64,000 bases of DNA, from positions 496,001 to 560,000 of the forward strand of contig LLEY01000012.1 of the NCBI GenBank assembly GCA_001414485.1, read 5' to 3'. How positions within the stretch are numbered: position 1 is the first letter of the stretch; every line of letters starts with the position of its first letter. The translations under genes were made by a program, and so were the position numbers. Under the pieces are notes generated by a model. It did no database searches, was not told the DNA's origin, and was given only the letters and a program-made list of their open reading frames with translations. The DNA comes from Calycina herbarum. Its lineage: Eukaryota; Ascomycota; Leotiomycetes; Helotiales; Pezizellaceae. Positions 46,570 to 59,161 of this stretch are shown one piece after another.

Positions 46570-49478
46570 TCAAAAGCCCCCCACGGAAATGCCATTGTGT
46601 GCTTTACCCATGTGCTCGTAAACCCTGTCTCCCGTCTCGAAAACCTTCATACAAAACCAGCACATATGTGAATTGCATTGCCTGCACTCCATATGGTTAC
46701 AGCCGAAGGACTTCTCAATGGGCGACTTGCAAACTGGGCAATCTCGAACATCGTGTTCTTTCTTCCATTTATGAAATGCCTTGGTTCCCTCTGAAGACAA
46801 GTCTTTGTATTCTGCGCAAGTCATCCCGTCGTGACTAACAACATTACACGAGGTACAGATGGCGCTTAAACAAGTTGTGCATAAGAATGTGTCGCCGTTG
46901 GTAGTAACGCGGTACACTTGTGGACAATCAGGGGTTGGGCAGTGGTGAAACTTCGTCGGACGTGTACGAATGTATGTTTCAAATGCAACCTGGAGGAGGT
47001 CCTCGAAATTCTTGAATGGTAGCATCTCCTGGAGTTCTGCCAGGGAGAAAATGTGCTCGCAATCGGATCCATGGCAACGAATTCCGTCACTACCATCACT
47101 CGAGGAACACTGGCTGCTAAAACAATCTTTGCAGTAGACATGACCGCATTTCGTTTTCCAAGAATCGTCCTCGCTTGTCCAACATACGACACAATCTTCG
47201 TCACCTTCTTCCGTGGGTGCTTTCAAACTTTCCTTTTCGTCGACAAGTAGCTCATTGGCAATCTTTAGATCTTCATCGGAGCCGGTGATTGTTATTGTCT
47301 TCGGGTTCTTAGTAACATTCAAAACTGCATTGTTTCCAAATCGACCTTTGATTCTTTTCATTCCACCCTGCATTGCCTTCTTCAATAAAGGCGGTGTAAG
47401 CACAATTTCGTGACAGAGCTCCTGTAAACTCTTTATTTTTTCTTCGAGCAGTTTCTCAACATTGCTCCTCTCGGTGGACGAACCCCCATACAGCAATAGT
47501 CGGGGATTCCTGCTGTCCCGGCGTATATAAACGCCACGAGTCTTGTGTATTTCTTCAAGAAATCGCACAGAGGCTATGGTTGAGAAGTATCCATCCCAAA
47601 GCGGTGATCCGGATATCATAGCGATACTTCCATGAAATAACGCCTCAAGTAATGCTTTGGCTTCTGCAACATGCTTCGCATCATCGCCAAAGATTCTGAC
47701 GGCTGTAAACTTCTTCGTGGGGTCTGCAGCAGGGTATATTTTGAGATGTGTGTGCCCCTCTTGCCAAAATTCTGCTTTCAAACGATCCAGGTCTGGCTTG
47801 ATTGAGTCGAGGATAGTTATTGGCACGTTGTACTTAACGGAGATGACGTTGCTGACAAACAGCTTCGAATTTCCAAGTCGAGGGACCTTTTTGTTGTGGA
47901 GAGCTTTCACAGAATTGATGGCTCCTTCTCGACCAAAGAAGGTCGCGGATGCTCGTACTTTGTTGCTCCCGGGTAGAGTTTGGGATTGAAAAGACTCGAG
48001 TTCTCCACTTTCTTGGAGAAGTTCTTTCACGACGTTTGCTGCCCCCGTACTAGAGAGATTGTGGGAGGGAGCACCAACTGTGATATCTTCTGGTTCCAAT
48101 CTGCCTTGCAGAATATTTTTGAAATCCCTGGGTCTTGTTCTAACATCCAGGTTTCCCACTTGCAGTGTAACTTCACTCATAATGTATCCCCGTCGAAAAT
48201 AAGGAAGAGGGGTCGATTCTTGGAAAGATATTTCCAACTCTCTATCAAAAATTTGACGTTGTTTTAACACGCTCTTTGCATCTTCGGCATCTCTTTGTGA
48301 AATGAACTTCAACCAAGCGGGACGAGATGGCTGGTACCAAGTACAGCTAACAGAGCTCAGCTGTAATCTGTTTCCTTGACTTCCAGAACCTCCAGTCTCC
48401 AGTATTGGCTTGACAGACACTTTTTTCATATCCTGCTCGGTGTAATCGTTCTTGAAACGTCGGATAATGTCGTCTGAGAAGTTGGGATCTTCAACACGCA
48501 CTTCAGCCATCGTGCTGGTAGGCCCAATTGTTTTGATCTGTATTTTCGCCGCAGGAACAACATATCCGTAACCCCCGAGAAGTGCAATGATTGTTCTGTG
48601 CTGAACATGGTTCGGCAACCCGAGAATTTGTATTACGGAGAAATCGGATGAGAGCTTGACTTGAGATACAATACCCCCGTCACAAAAGTGAACTTCCGCC
48701 CCGTGGATTATTTTCGTTACTGACGTTCCGTGGGGATCAGGAAGTGAAGGATTCTGTGGAGTCTGAAAGGTCAGTTGTACTCAAAACAATGATAGTGAGC
48801 TGCACTCACCCGAATAATTACATCCTTTTCTACTTCATTGACGCGAAGGGTTTGCGTGGATTTATAGATCTCGGTATGGCGGAAAGTACATGAACTTCCA
48901 AGTTTGCAATTTCCAGCCGCGAAAAATCGGCACGATGGTCGGGTATAATCCTCATTCTTGATAGCAGCGGGAAGTACAGTCTCTCCAGTTGTCGTCTTGA
49001 ACGATGGTGTTTCAGGTTTCCATTGGAATGAGGAGCCCGTGATCGGTGGTTTCACTACTACTCGATCCGGGGAGTTATTTTTCTCTTTATGTCGAAATCT
49101 GCATGCGAGACCGAATACACAATTGCCTTGTTGAAAATTTCTGCACATGAGCCTCTCGTTCGCTGCTGTACCACGTGCTGTTGTATCGTTTGTTTGCTGA
49201 GGTACAACGGTGGTTGATGGAAGTGTGGCTCGCCATGATATACCCTCATCCCCAGCGGAGTGTATGTTTCGACATTGAGTTGCATATTTGCAATTGCCCA
49301 TCACAAAGTGTACACATGGCTTTGAATTGGCTCTTCTCCCATCTTGATCTTGCTTTTCTCGTGGAGACGTTGATGCCAGAGGCTCAAGTGCGGGGTCGGA
49401 TAGTACAGCCTCATGTCGATTTTTGCAAGCAGATCCATAAATACACCTACCTTGAAGGAAGAATTTGCAAGCTTCCAT
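46570..49478 (-). CDS. CCCH zinc-finger RBR-type E3 ubiquitin ligase
   Basis: Two exons (49478-48810, 48762-46570; 47-nt intron with donor GTGAGT) give 953 residues. The N-terminus has four C-X7-C-X5-C-X3-H zinc fingers (CKFFLQGRCIYGSACKNRH, CVHFVMGNCKYATQCRNIH, CRNFQQGNCVFGLACRFRH, CRFFAAGNCKLGSSCTFRH), a type that usually binds RNA. The middle 450 residues contain RRM-like segments (VTLQVGNLDV, KVRASATFFGREGAI) and a KH-like block. The C-terminal 207 residues form a RING1-IBR-Rcat unit: CVVCW with CGHVYCKDCF, an IBR (CPTPDCPQVY, CTTCLSAICTSC) and the Rcat DCPVCKSPIEKSFGCNHMEC, with Cys 911 as predicted catalytic Cys. The arrangement implies ubiquitination coupled to RNA binding. A decayed paralogue lies directly downstream. 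Confidence 0.9.
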
Positions 49479-49930
49479 GTTTACTCAATATCGCCATATG
49501 AGCTTCAAAGAATGTTGAATTGCTTCGAGAGATCCAAAGATGGCGGTTCTTTGAAGTTCTTGAAAATTCCATGATTTCGTCGGACGCCTGCATGTTGGAG
49601 AGGGTGGAGTTACACAGCATTCTAGGTGGCGGGACACGTGATTACCGCAAACAAGTATTTTTCAAAGGAACAGCCAACATACTATTTCGAAGCCATTCGA
49701 GACGACTGTAGTAACGATGATTTATTTGGAAGTAATTGCAATGAGCTCGCTTACCTTGTATATTTAGCCCCTTTCCTAATTGCGGGTGTCTCGGCACTCG
49801 GAGAAAACGGAGGTCCGAGAGGGATACTCTTCTTATGACGTTAATTCATTGACGTGAAAAAAATCCACCTCCATATTTCAAATCAAAAGTCGTCCAAAAA
49901 ATTTACTCCCAACCTCCCATAAATTTCAAG
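49479..49930. promoter_or_regulatory. Divergent intergenic region
   Basis: 452 bp between the divergent CCCH-RBR and small membrane-protein genes; promoters of both expected. No named motif. Confidence 0.4.
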
Positions 49931-50395
49931 ATGGCTCTCAGACCAGGCCGCCTCCTCCTCTCCCTCGTCGCCCTCGTCACAATAACCGGCCCTTACATAG
50001 CAGACTGGAATCACACCCACGTGCTAAACCCCAATTGGCCACCCCACGCAAAATTCCACAACGGACAAACGATGTCCATGGGTCTCTCTCTAGGTCTCGC
50101 CACCCTTTACTATCTTTGGGCACCTCTATCGCTTCCCAAACATATATCACGGTCCTCGACAAAAGCAGCAGATAAAGATGCTATCAAAACCGCTGAGAAA
50201 CACAACTTGGGCATGGTCACGGTCCTTGCAGCCATGTATTGGGTTACTCAATTAAGTGCTATTGTTTATCCCGGTTCAAAAGCGGTGGATCCGGAGTTTG
50301 GAGACGGGTTTCCGCAATTGTGGATTGATTTGGGGTGTTTTGTGACTATTGGGGCAGGGTACATTTTGGAGAAGGGGAGAATTGCTGATTTGTGA
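49931..50395 (+). CDS. Small four-helix membrane protein (conserved fungal type)
   Basis: Intronless, 154 residues. Four hydrophobic segments: an N-terminal one at residues 7-24 (LLLSLVALVTITGPYIAD), then SMGLSLGLATLYYLWAPL, MVTVLAAMYWVTQLSAIVYPG and LWIDLGCFVTIGAGYILEKG. The loop NHTHVLNPNWPPHAKFHNGQ after helix 1 is a strong motif I associate with a conserved uncharacterised fungal/bacterial membrane family (of the DUF6640 kind), function unknown. The last gene before the AT-rich retroelement block. Confidence 0.7.
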   Translation: MALRPGRLLLSLVALVTITGPYIADWNHTHVLNPNWPPHAKFHNGQTMSMGLSLGLATLYYLWAPLSLPKHISRSSTKAADKDAIKTAEKHNLGMVTVLAAMYWVTQLSAIVYPGSKAVDPEFGDGFPQLWIDLGCFVTIGAGYILEKGRIADL

Positions 50396-50816
50396 GGGTT
50401 GTGTAGGTAGGAGGTGGAAAGCAAAACGTGGAGAGGGTTCGAGTTTCTGTTTGGGGATTATCTTTGGGAGTTGAGAGGCGAGGACGTGGTGGAATGGAAT
50501 TGAGGAACATGCTGGCAAGGCTGTGTAGCTAAATTTCGGGGAGTTGAAGAGGATGCAGAAAGTGTGGAAAAGTGTGAAACAGTGGGACAAGGACCCGTTA
50601 AACCGCAACTAGCAACTCTTTAAGCGAGGGAGAAAATTCTCATACCTAGCTATCTCGTCGCGAAATTTCTTGCTCTTTTTATTGATACAGTGAGTTGCGA
50701 GTTAAGCTTGAATTTGTCCACTTTTTTTGTAATCCAAGCTTTTTAAGAAAATTCCTTAATTTCCTCTCTTTTTAGACACTCCTTTACCTATTAATTAATA
50801 ATAATATATAATATAC
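50396..50816. other. Boundary between gene-bearing DNA and RIP-decayed block
   Basis: 421 bp: the first 250 bp have normal composition (3' flank of the membrane-protein gene). From about 50700 the sequence turns AT-rich and the LINE tail follows. No gene. Confidence 0.5.
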
Positions 50817-50819
50817 TAT

Positions 50820-50878
<59 letters not shown>

Positions 50879-50881
50879 TTT
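50817..50881. repeat. (TTTA)n / (TAAA)n tract, LINE 3' tail
   Basis: About sixteen perfect TTTA units. On the minus strand this is (TAAA)n directly downstream of the LINE's RNase H region, where a non-LTR element ends; so it is likely the LINE's simple-repeat tail rather than an independent microsatellite. Confidence 0.75.
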
Positions 50882-52825
50882 CTATTTAACGTTAAGCGGA
50901 GAATAGCTCGCGTAGGCTAAGTTCTAAAAGAGTCTTAAAAGAGAGTAAATAACGCTAGAGAGGTACCCTAAGCTATAGAGATAGTAAACGAGTAAGCTAA
51001 TTTATAAGAGACAGTTTAAAGAGAAGCTCTACTTTTGGAACAGCTCTTGTTCTTAATTAGTTTATAGAATCAGAGAAAGACAAAGAGGATATATATATAA
51101 AGAAAAAGAAAGAAAAGAAAAGAAGAGTTAAGCTATTTTAAAAGACAGATTTTTATAAAGAACTTGGTTTTAGTATAGACCTTGCTAAAGAGTTCCTCGT
51201 AGCCGGGTCTAAATAGAAGATAAGGTTTTCTCTCTGCCTTAGCTAATAGCCTTAGATCTTTATTATTAGCTAGTCTATAGAAGAGTAGATAGAATTATAT
51301 TTTAGCTCTTTTATACTTATAATTCCCTACTTCTAGTAACGTATTAAGGTAGAAGAAGCGAAGGTAGTATACTATAAAGTCTCCGTAGCTAGTTCGAGCT
51401 ATAATTAGCTAAGCTAGGACCTCTCTTAGTAGCTAGAGAGTCTTAGGTTTTAAAAGCTAGGAAGTAAGTCCTAGGTTTTTATAGGTATCTAAGAGCGTTG
51501 TCTACTAGAGCTAATTTACGAGCCTGATCTCTATCTCTTTAACCTCTCTCTTAAGTATAGTAGTATAGAGTAGAGAGGAACTAGAAGAGAGTATTTAAGC
51601 TGCTTTATCTACAGCTTTGTTAGCTATTTCGTTACCGCGGATTCCTATATAACTAGAGTACTACCTTGTCTAAATCTTCTCTAGATATAGCTAAGTAAAG
51701 CTATATACCTTATTAAAGGTCTCTTACGACGTGCTATAAGACTAGTAGGTTAGTTATAGTATAGCTTCAAGGTTGTCGAGGCAAATCTAGTACTTCGTAG
51801 CTAAGACCTAGAAAGAGGAGTCTAGGGCTAGTTCTAGACTATATAAGGCAGCTTTAGCTTCTACGTCGTATATCTCTAATATTTTACCGAAGAGGAAGAG
51901 TCTTATATTTAGAACAACCCCTTCTCTTATAAGACATACGCCGCTACTAGTACTTTTGTCGTCTAAGCGAGAGCTGTCGGTAAATATAACCAGGTCTATA
52001 GACAAGACAGAGGTAAGGAATTCAAGGAATTCAGCTTTATAGGAGTCCTTATTACTACTAGGGCTTAGACCTGCTATCTTAAGAAGGCGGGCCTACCGGT
52101 TAAACCCTCTATTCTATAGAGGGTCTTATATTAGATTGATTTCTTCTAAGAGAGAGAGAGGTTTAGAAGAGTAGTAAATAAGCCTAGCTTTTAAGTAAGA
52201 GTTATTTATATATTATTTAAGTAGGTAAGCTAAGTCGAGTCAGCGAGTTCTAGCCTTAAATACTCTGCTTTTTACTATAAGAGTAATTTCAGTAGCTAAG
52301 AGGTTAGATTCTATAAAGAGTACTAAGATAAAGGTAGTCTTATAAACTAGGAGGATAATCCTAGTATACTTTAATACTACTCTATCTAAGAGAGTTAGAT
52401 AGCGGCTAATCTAGTTATTTATAGAGCCTACTTAGCCTATTTCCTCTCTTATTTAATTAAGATACTAGGTCTCGTATCTAAAGTAGGCGATTAAGAGAAT
52501 AGAAGCAGTAGTAGCTTACTTAAGTAGATAAGAAGATAAGCCTCTTATTATATTTATTATTCCTTTAAGAGTATTAGCTACAAGTATAGCCTTACTTACT
52601 ATTCTTTTAACATAGTTATAGAATATAAGACAGGGGTTAAAGAAGATACTAAGCTACCTAAGCTTTTATATAGGTTCTATTATCTTCTCTTTAACTATAA
52701 TAGAGAGAGAGAGCCGGATACCTCTCTCTTTTTACTTCCTTTTATAGAAGAAGTATATAAGTTCTAACTTCTTAGTATTAAAAGTAATACCCTCGTCTAT
52801 ACCCTACTCTAGAGCGCTAGCTACC
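50817..52825 (-). mobile_element. RIP-decayed Tad-type LINE, 3' part (RNase H)
   Basis: On the minus strand, 52005-51808 is open and encodes an RNase H-like segment (LVIFTDSSRLDDKSTSSGVC, then DVEAKAALYSLELAL). Upstream, 52825-52730 reads DEGITFNTKKLELIYF, the segment that normally follows the reverse transcriptase YxDD box. This joins directly to the part at 62361-64000 if the intervening Gypsy element is removed. Many stops, TAG/TAA-rich: typical RIP decay. Confidence 0.75.
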
Positions 52826-53286
52826 TATTACGAATCACGTGCTAGCACGTGAATAAGTGAAGTCTAGACGACGCTCTAATAGAACAAGTACTATTATAAC
52901 TCTGACAGGTAGAAAGGATTGAATATAGAAGGACATATAATCCTAAGGATCTTATTACAGGTATATCACGTGACTCGGTTAGAATGGTTAGGTAATAGAG
53001 TCTAGTTTTAAGGAGCCCTGGAAATAGAGTTAGACTCTATCTTTAGGACTTCTACTAAGTAGGACTCTAATATAAACGAAGGTTCTATATAAGACTAGTA
53101 GGTCTGCTATTAGATAGGAGCTTCGTACTTAACTTTAGTTATTAATCTTATTATCTTATTTAATATCTTTGATATAAGTAACGAGTTCACTTCTAAGTAA
53201 ACAACCCGGCGTATCTATACTTCTTATCTATATACTAATCTTCAAGACTTAGTTATCTTTGTTTAGTTTATTTAAGTTTCGTTATA
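52826..53286 (+). repeat. 5' LTR of the Gypsy element
   Basis: 461 bp, begins TATTACG and ends GTTATA, which are the RIP forms of TGTTAC...GTAACA-like ends. Closely matches 61895-62355, with mostly C/T and G/A differences. Confidence 0.8.
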
Positions 53287-53292
53287 CTTTAA

Positions 53293-53737
53293 TATTACGA
53301 ACCACGGCTACGTAGTAAGTAGTTTAGACAGCGTTCTAATAGGACAAGGTATAATATCCGGGAATAGAAGGTAACATAGAAGGAAATCAGTAGTATAAAA
53401 GGTATTTAAGGGTTTCAGGATCTCACTGTTGTAATACTATTAGAAGTCACGTGCGGTTATATGACGTGATCGCCTATATCGCTCTAATCGCTTTAATCGC
53501 GAGCGATACAAGCGATGTACTTAGGAACGAAGGTTCTATATAAGACTAGCACGTCTGTTATTAGATAGGAGCTTCGTACTTAACTTTAGTTATTAATCTT
53601 ATTATCTTATTTAATATCTTTGATATAAGTAACGAGTTTACTTCTAAGTAAACAACCCGGCGTATCTATACTTCTTACCTATATACTAACCTTTGAGACT
53701 TAGTTATCTTTATTTAGTTCGTTTAAGTTTTATTATA
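53293..53737 (+). mobile_element. Solo LTR inserted at the 5' LTR/internal junction
   Basis: 445 bp related to the Gypsy LTR in its second half but different in the first 220 bp. It is flanked on both sides by CTTTAA (53287-53292 and 53738-53743), which contains the expected 5-bp duplication. So a variant LTR inserted six bases inside the element and recombined to a solo copy. Confidence 0.7.
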
Positions 53738-54146
53738 CTTTAAGTACCTACTTAGAAGTTCAGTCGCTATAGCTCTAGCAACCCCCGCCGTAGCTAGCTT
53801 AAATACTAGTTAAGTTAACGTCGTAGGAACATCTAGAAGTACTACTAGAAGAACACCTACTAGTATATAGTTAACTAAGAACGACGACAATGTTAGTATA
53901 CTAGACGCCTCTAAGCTTTATAAAGTCAAAGTACTTAAGTCTATTAAAGTTAAGATACTAGACACGTATTATAGGAAGCGAAAGGAACTCGACTTATTTC
54001 TTCTTTAGATAGATATCTATTTCAACTTTAACTCTAATAAGTTCGAAGGTAATTATAATTTATAAACTATCTTCGCTATCTTCTACCTTAGAGGATTAGC
54101 GTTAGAATAGGCTTAGCTATACTTAGAGGACTTCTTTAAGAACAAG

Positions 54147-55877
54147 TGTAACAGTTATAGTCACGAGGGCTGCTAGATGTCACATGTTCGCTTAGATGCA
54201 CGCTAGTACTAGCGTACGCACTAGCGTTGCAGGACTTGTATTTAGTTCCCGGTTCTCTCGAGCTCTTCTGCTCTTCTCGTCTTTTGTCCTAAGAATAGAG
54301 TGTTATTTATTCTATCTTTGTCTACTAAAGCACGTCTGTTATATTACAAAAGACTCTTAGTTGAGGCTAAGTAATCCCAGGTCCTACGTCTACGTTTATG
54401 TCTACGATTCTAGGTTCTTAATCTTACGTTTCTTAATTCTACGAATACCTACGATTTACTACTTATCTTATATATAAGAACACGTCTATAGTATACGTCT
54501 AAGTACGAATTCTACGAAACCTTTCTATAAAACCTTCTTTCTTTCTTTCTTTTCTACTCTTTATAATAGATCCTCTTCAAGTTTAGTCCGCTATTACCGA
54601 GTTGTAAGCCGAAGTCTAGCGTTAGTATAATGAAATTACCTTATAGCGCGACGAGATTCACTTACTTCGATTATCTATAAAAGCGACTGCTAAGCTAAAA
54701 GCCTCTCTTTCAGATCTAGACAAATTTACTAGTTAAATATATAAGTTCGACACTTAGCTTCTATCTATCTAAGCAAAGCTATAAGTCGACGGCATAGCAA
54801 TAGGAGACGCTATAGTATAATTCTATTACGTCTACCTTAACCTTAACTCTTACGTTTAAGCTATAGTTCTTCTATAACTCTCTTAAGCTAAACATATATA
54901 AAGCTAGGACTACTAGACAATTCTTAAGTAACTCGTACGTATGTACGATAATCTAAACAAGGTTTAAGAGGCTGAAGATAAGCTTTACGCTCTTAAGTAA
55001 AATACCGACTCGATCCCTGCTTATATCGCTAAGTTTAAGCGTATCTTTTACGAAGTAAGAGGATAGGACTAGCTAGATATTAATAAGATCTCTACTTTTC
55101 AGAACAGCCTTAATTCTACTCTTTATAGACGCCTTTCGCAGTAGCTTAACTTACTACGTATATATCCTACGTTTATATATGTCGTTTAATAATTAGCTAG
55201 TCGCTCTTCTTCTTCTTCTATGCCGTCTTTTTAATCCTACTCCTCTAGTAACAGTAACTATTATAGCGAACTAATAGACTTAAATGCTATTAGTATTAAT
55301 ACTATTGAAACTTCACTACGAGCACGTTCTATTTCTCTTAAACGTAGAGATTAATATAGAATAGAAGGTAGATATATACGATATAGCTCTTAAGAATACT
55401 AGGTCAACGATTGTAAATTACGTCTGTATTTACTAAAGCTAGTTATAGCTATAAAGCTAACTTTACTAAAGCTGTATATACTAAAGCTATACGTACGAAA
55501 GCCGTATCTAGGTCTAGTACCAGATCTAGGCAGAGTAGTTATAGCCGCTATTAATAACGATGATTACGAAGTGGATTCGGACGATCTAGACTATCTCGAT
55601 ACTTAGTAAAAGAGTATTTTTCATAGTTAGTTCGGAATTTTCAACGCTTAGAGCGAGCTCTTTTCAAAGAGAGGGGGTAGTATAACAGTTATAGTTACGA
55701 GGGCTGCTAGATGTTATATGTTCGCTTAGATACACGCTAGTACTAGCGTACGTACTAGCGTTGTAGGACTTGTATTTAGTTCCCGGTTCTCTCGAGCTCT
55801 TCTGCTCTCCTCGTCTTTTGTCCTAAGAATAGAGTGTTATTTATTCTGCCTTTGTCTACTAAAGCACGTCTATTATA
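54147..55877 (+). mobile_element. Non-autonomous LTR retroelement nested in the Gypsy gag
   Basis: Two 197-bp LTRs (54147-54343 and 55681-55877) enclose 1337 bp. Target duplication is ACAAG on the left (54142-54146) and ATAAG on the right (55878-55882), the latter a RIP form. The LTR ends are TGTAACAG...CTGTTATA. The interior has a gag-like region with a zinc-knuckle remnant (VNDCKLRLY near 55410) and a purine tract before the right LTR, but no pol. The LTRs differ only by transitions. Confidence 0.8.
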
Positions 55878-58800
55878 ATAAGGAAGAAGATAGAAAGATA
55901 GAATTAACTAAGATTATATTTAAATCTTAGAGAGGATTTAAGACAACTATTAGAAAAGTCTTTAGAGACTTCGACGTAATCTAAACAGCTATATATAAGC
56001 TTTTAGAATTATACTAGACTAGATTAGTAATAGATTATACTAATGAATTTTAATAATATAGTATAAAGTTAGGATAAGATACTATCGCTCTTATAGAACT
56101 CTTCTATAGAGGATTAAAGGTATATATCTATAAGGAGATAGCTAAATAGAATATATAATTCTTAACTATTATAGATATAATTAAAGAAGTTATCTAGTTA
56201 GATAACTACTTATACGAATTTAAGAAGAGTAACTCTAAGTATAAAGAAAAGAGTAAGAGATTAGGAAAGTAGAAGTACTCTTATACTAAACATAGTAAAG
56301 AGGTAAATACTATATAGAAGAGAACCTTTCTAAAGAAAGGAGGACTTTCCTAAGAGAAGCGAAATCGTCGACGTAAGTAGAACTTATGTTATAACTATAG
56401 CCTCTCTAGCTATAGAGTAAATAAGTATAGTAAGAACAAAGACTCTAAAGAGAAGAAACAAATTAATACTACAGTCGATAAGAAAGTAGTATTACTTAAT
56501 AAAATTAAACTTATAGACGAGGAACTTAAAGCTAGAAGATATAGTATATAGATTAAAATAGACGCTATAGATATAGCCGCAGACGCTATATACCTATAGC
56601 TAAACGACGGAATCGAGTTATAAGTTAGTAAGGTATAGAATACTAATAATAATAGAGATCTATTACTTAAAGAATATTATAATATATAGTTAGAAATAGA
56701 TTACGAATTACCTCTTTAAGTAGAATATAAATCACTACTATTAATAAGTTTATTAGAGTTATTAGAATTAGTATCTAACTTATTAGAAGTAGATCTATAA
56801 ATACTTAAGCCTAAATAAGATAAGATATAAGCATTTATTAGAACATTTAAGAGAGAGAATAGATAGGTATATATAGAAAATCAGAAACCTGATTTTTAGA
56901 GCCTATATTCTACTTAAGAGATTAACTCTATAGTTTTAACTATATACTTAATAGTATAGAATAAACAGGACTAGGTAGTAATAGTTAGCCTTATTACTAA
57001 AAGAGAAACTATTAAGTTTAAAGAACCTAGACTAGAATAAATAGTACTAAATAACTATCTAGAGAAGAAAGACTTATAGAAGGTTACTAAGATAAAAAAT
57101 AACACTACTAAATAAGAATAGTATTATCTAAAGGATTTTAATAAATATAATAGATGTTTAAAATCAGATATTACTACCTACCTATCTAGCTAAGACTATA
57201 AGTTAGAAATTAATAAGAAGTATTAGTTATTAAGAGTAGAGAAGGAAATAGTAATATTATTTAAGAGATTAGAGGATTAGTAAATGTTTAGAGTTATTTA
57301 AGTAAACCTATAAGCCGCTCTAATCTAGGAATTTTACTAACTAATAAAAGACGAATAATAGATTACTGAAATTCTAAGAGAAACAACTATTAAATAGGTT
57401 TATTATAAACTACGAGCTATATTAGACTAGTTAATAGAGAGATACTTTATTAGAACTCTTCTAGAACCTAAGAGAACTATAAAAGACAGTCTAATATATA
57501 AGATAGCGTTTTCTAATAATAAAAAAGTAATATTCTTTCTAAGCTTTATAAAGAAAGATAATAGCAAAAGAAGATTCAAGGTTTATTATATTAAACTAGA
57601 AAATTATACTACTATAAGAGAGTTAAACGCTATCTCTAGAGAAAATCAACTTATAATAATAGTAAAGATAAGAGAAAAGGAACTCTAAGTCTTAATTAAT
57701 TCTAGAGCAACAGGTAATTTCCTTTCTCTAGTAGCTTAGAAGAAGCTAAACGTCTTAATTAAAGGTATAAGCCTATACTACTTAGGAGTAGTTAATAGAA
57801 TAGACGTTATATACTAGGACGGAATTATTAATTAGTAAACTATTCTAATAAAGATTACTATTAAAGGATATCGTTTAAATATATAATTTAATATTATTAA
57901 AATAAGAAGTAAGGAAGCAATACTTAGTATACTATAGATTTAAGAATATAATCCAGATATTAACTAGAAAGCTTAAAAAATAACCTTTAGTTAATATAAT
58001 TACATAGGTTTATAATTATAACTATAAGACTAGAATAAGGTTAGCGCCACCTCTTCTAAGACACTAGAACACCTTGTCTAAGGTCCTTTATAGGTTAGTA
58101 GAACAGCTAATAACAAAATACCTATATAGTATAAAGAATTTAAAGCTTTGTTCGAAAACTTAGAAGACTTATAAGCCTTACTAGAATATTATTTATAAGA
58201 TTATAAGATTAAATTAAAAGAGGGTTATTATCTTTTAAAATAAAAGCTTTAGTTATATAACTAGAAAAGCCTATAGAGAATAGAAAGTTATATAAGAGAA
58301 GATATTAAGAAGAGATATATTAGAAAATCTAAGTTACTAATTATCGTAAATATACTTATTATTAAGAAGAAAGATAACTTAGATAAGAGAGTATATATTA
58401 ATTACTAAGAAATAAATTATACTATAGTTAAGGACGCTTATCTACTACTACTTAGCTAATACTTATAAAACAAGTTAGGTAAAGTAGTACGATTTATAAA
58501 ATTAGATTAATAAAACGCTTATAAACTTATATAAATAAAAGTTAAGAATAAATAGAAGATAGTATTTACTTTACTATTAGGCTTTTATAAATATATAGTT
58601 ATACTATTTAAACTATATAATATACTAGCTATATATTAGAGATAAAATAATAATATTTTAAAAGATCTTCTAAAAATAATAGTAATCTATTATCTAGATA
58701 ATATTCTAATCTTTTTAGAAAAGGAAGAAGAATATAAAAGATATATTAGAGAAGTTCTATAATAACTTATAAAAGTGAACTCTTAATTAAAACTCTTGAA

Positions 58801-59161
58801 ATACGAGTTTAGAGTAACTTAGACACTCTTTCTTAGATAGGTATTTAGCTTAGAGAAAATAGAAATAGATCTAGTAAAGATCTAAGACATCTTAAACTAG
58901 AAATTACTAGAAAATATTAAAGATATACAGTTCTTCCTTAGATTTATAAACTTCTATCGTCTGTTTATTTAAGACTATATAAAGATTACTAAACTAAGGT
59001 TAGTACTAGTAAAAAAGGCTATTAGATTTATATAGAATAAATAAGCTAAAGACGCTTTCTAGAAGATTAAAGCAAGGTTTATAGAAAAACCTATTCTATA
59101 TAATTTTAATATAAATAAACTAAGTATAATTAAAATAGATACTTTAGATATAACGTGTATA

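Noticed and set aside
52845..52870. CACGTG palindromes as regulatory sites
   Set aside because: They lie inside the Gypsy LTR and are part of the repeated element.
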